Positions 62,451 to 64,000 of a DNA stretch of 64,000 nt are shown here, piece by piece; position 1 is the stretch's first letter, and every line of letters begins with the position of its first letter. The notes below the pieces were generated by a model. The model did not search any database, was not told the DNA's origin, and was given only the letters and a program-made list of their open reading frames with translations. The DNA lies in contig NC_033635.1 of the NCBI RefSeq assembly GCF_001540865.1, forward strand, positions 2,504,916 to 2,568,915, read 5' to 3'. Position numbers and translations under genes: made by a program. The stretch is from Ananas comosus. Lineage: Eukaryota; Streptophyta; Magnoliopsida; Poales; Bromeliaceae.

Positions 62451-63370
62451 GAAGCCGCCGCCGCCCCCGCCGCGGCGCCCCCCCTCGGGCGGCGCCCAGC
62501 TACCTCAGAACCACTCCGTGCTCGCGCTCATCCTGCTGCGGCACCTCGTGCGGCTCCGGCTAAGCGGCGTCGAGCGCCGCCGCCGCCTCCGCCCCGCGAA
62601 CCTCCCGAAGGATCCCAAAGGCCGGCGCCGCCGCTTCTAGCTCAACTCCTTCGAGCGCTCCGCGCGGGGGCCCCTTCGCCCCCGGAAGCTACTAGACGCC
62701 TTGAGGGCCTAGGCCGAGGCCTAGCTCGAGCTAAAGAAGAAGAGGCCCTCCCCAACGCGCTCGGGCCCCCTGACCTGGCGCCCCACCACCACCTGGCCCG
62801 GCCCGGCCCTGGGCCAGGCCTAGCCGAACTCGGCCCGGCTCGGCCCGCGGCTGCTGAGCCGGAGCCTGCTGCTCTTGGGCGGCATCGACCTCGTGAGCCT
62901 GCTCGAGCTCCAGCTCATGCAGCCGGTGCGCGGCGTCGCCGCGACGACGACGCCGCCGACGCCAACGACGACCCCCGCCGCGCCGCGGCGCAGGGCGAGG
63001 GCGTGCCACCGCGAGGAGGTGCGCCGCCGCCCGCCGCCGCCCCCGAAGCGGCGGCGCGGCCGCGGGAGCCCGAGCAGCTACCTCGCCATCTACCGCAGCT
63101 CCTCACACCTCCTCTTCCTCCCCACCAGCGTCGATATGGGAGCGGCGCGGGCTCCGCCGCCGCCGAAGAAGGTGGCGAAGAAGGTGGAGAGGTAAAAGCA
63201 TTGGTTTTTTCTTTCTTTTTTTTTTGGATTGCGTTTAGTTTTCCAATATGAAGAGAGAGGGGGGGGGGGGAGAGAGAGAGAGAGAGAGAGGTGGCTTCAT
63301 ATAAAAAGGAAAGAAAAAAAGAGAAAAGGAAAAAGAAAACATCCTCTCCCTCTACTCTAAGCTTTTACCC

Positions 63371-63419
<49 letters not shown>

Positions 63420-63473
63420 TTCACTCGTTCTTTCCCTAGTCTCTCCCTCCCAATCCTCACTCGCTTCCCCCAA
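62451..63473. other. Unexplained insert between the two BG1 halves
   Basis: About 1 kb following the N. The segment 62451-63195 is extremely GC-rich and stays in one forward frame ending at TAA 63193-63195, broken only by four TAG codons (62638, 62710, 62722, 62821). The translation (e.g. LALILLRHLVRLRLSGVE, LLLLGGIDLVSLLELQLMQ) is not recognised. The segment 63196-63473 holds a G run, (GA)n and (CT)n and resembles a leader. It could be another locus, a decayed gene or a misjoined contig. Confidence 0.5.
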
Positions 63474-63764
63474 AGATCTGTGCGGTTCGGCCCCGTGAGC
63501 GTGATCGTCGACGAGGAGCTCCGCCCCTACGAGAAGAAGCTCCCGTACGACGGCGATCCTCTACCAATGGCGAGGAAGAGAGCGGAGGAGATGGCGCTAG
63601 GGTTTCATAGGGAGGAGGAGGAAGAGGAGGAGGAAGGGGAGAGCGATTCGAGCTCGGATCTCTTCGAATTGGAGAGCTTAACTGTGACGGGTGACGAGCT
63701 CCCGGTGTACGAGACCACCAGCTTCCTCACCAATCGCGCCATCGCCCATGGTCTCATCGTGTAA
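63474..63764 (+). CDS. BIG GRAIN 1-like protein, C-terminal part
   Basis: The first 78 bp (63474-63551) repeat 62372-62449 with one mismatch (CCCCTAC versus CCCGTAC). The frame then continues GDPLPMARKRAEEMALGF, an acidic Glu run, SDSSSDLFELESL and ELPVYETTSFLTNRAIAHG, ending at TAA 63762-63764. DLFELE and the ELPVYETT...NRAIA ending are the usual BG1-family C-terminus. No ATG opens this piece, so it is the tail of the gene at 61709. Confidence 0.85.
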   Translation, partial: RSVRFGPVSVIVDEELRPYEKKLPYDGDPLPMARKRAEEMALGFHREEEEEEEEGESDSSSDLFELESLTVTGDELPVYETTSFLTNRAIAHGLIV

Positions 63765-64000
63765 TTTGAAAACCCAAAATAATAATAAAAAAAACCCCCC
63801 CTAAAAATAGTTATTAAAAAAAAAAGGGGGGGATAAATGAAAAATATGGTCGAGGGGAGGGTACGTAGGTAATTTAGTAAGCGTGTTTCGCGAGTTAACA
63901 AGTTTAATCTGGTGCTTTTATTATCATTATATTATTATTATTATTTTCTTCTTTATTTTGGTAATTACTGGACTAATCTGGTTATTAATTAATTAGCTAA
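63765..64000 (+). other. BG1 3' flank
   Basis: AT-rich, (ATT)n-like near 63926-63944. No other feature seen before the window ends. Confidence 0.5.

Noticed and set aside
62731..63009. Arg/Gly-rich minus-strand frame in the BG1 insert
   Set aside because: Low-complexity antisense reading of GC-rich sequence with no ATG context or motif.

Overview
The window is nuclear DNA of a flowering plant. AT-rich intergenic DNA full of microsatellites and foldback MITEs surrounds a few intron-bearing genes. The very GC-rich exons of the last gene and of the last AP2-gene exon suggest a monocot. I cannot name the species. All gene names rest on protein motifs read by eye; no search was run.

Layout. (1) 142-9003, minus: fifteen coding exons of an F-box/LRR-repeat protein 15 gene (FBL15/SLOMO type); its 3' end lies off the left edge. 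(2) 9.0-30.1 kb: no gene. This stretch holds a PIF/Harbinger-like element, foldback MITEs flanked by (TA)n and (CT)n(TA)n tracts, and two large near-repeats (17.65-19.78 versus 20.35-22.47 kb; 26.09-27.85 versus 27.85-29.95 kb) whose copies meet at or near single N bases. One of these pairs gives an empty and an occupied site for a Tourist-like MITE. (3) 30578-33765, plus: a nine-exon AP2 transcription factor of the AINTEGUMENTA/AIL lineage, with the family's 9-nt micro-exon. A 679-bp Mutator-like MITE with a 9-bp target duplication and a nested SINE lies about 380 bp downstream. (4) 41869-42228, plus: an intact ELF4-like gene; a frameshifted ELF4 pseudogene follows at 46.8 kb. (5) 47-61 kb: no gene; a TRIM-like retroelement at 50.7 kb, a SINE with a 15-bp target duplication at 54.3 kb, and microsatellites. 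(6) 61709-63764, plus: a BIG GRAIN 1-like gene broken in this assembly by a single N, about 1 kb of foreign-looking GC-rich sequence and a 78-bp direct repeat.

Function. Arabidopsis SLOMO, the ANT/AIL factors and rice BIG GRAIN 1 have all been linked to auxin and organ initiation or growth, and ELF4 belongs to the circadian evening complex. The genes differ in strand and lie 8-20 kb apart, so I read this as ordinary neighbourhood and not a cluster. I found no novel multi-gene system. The most informative signals are transposon-level (target duplications, empty site, nested insertion, microsatellite association) and assembly-level (duplicated flanks at N joints).
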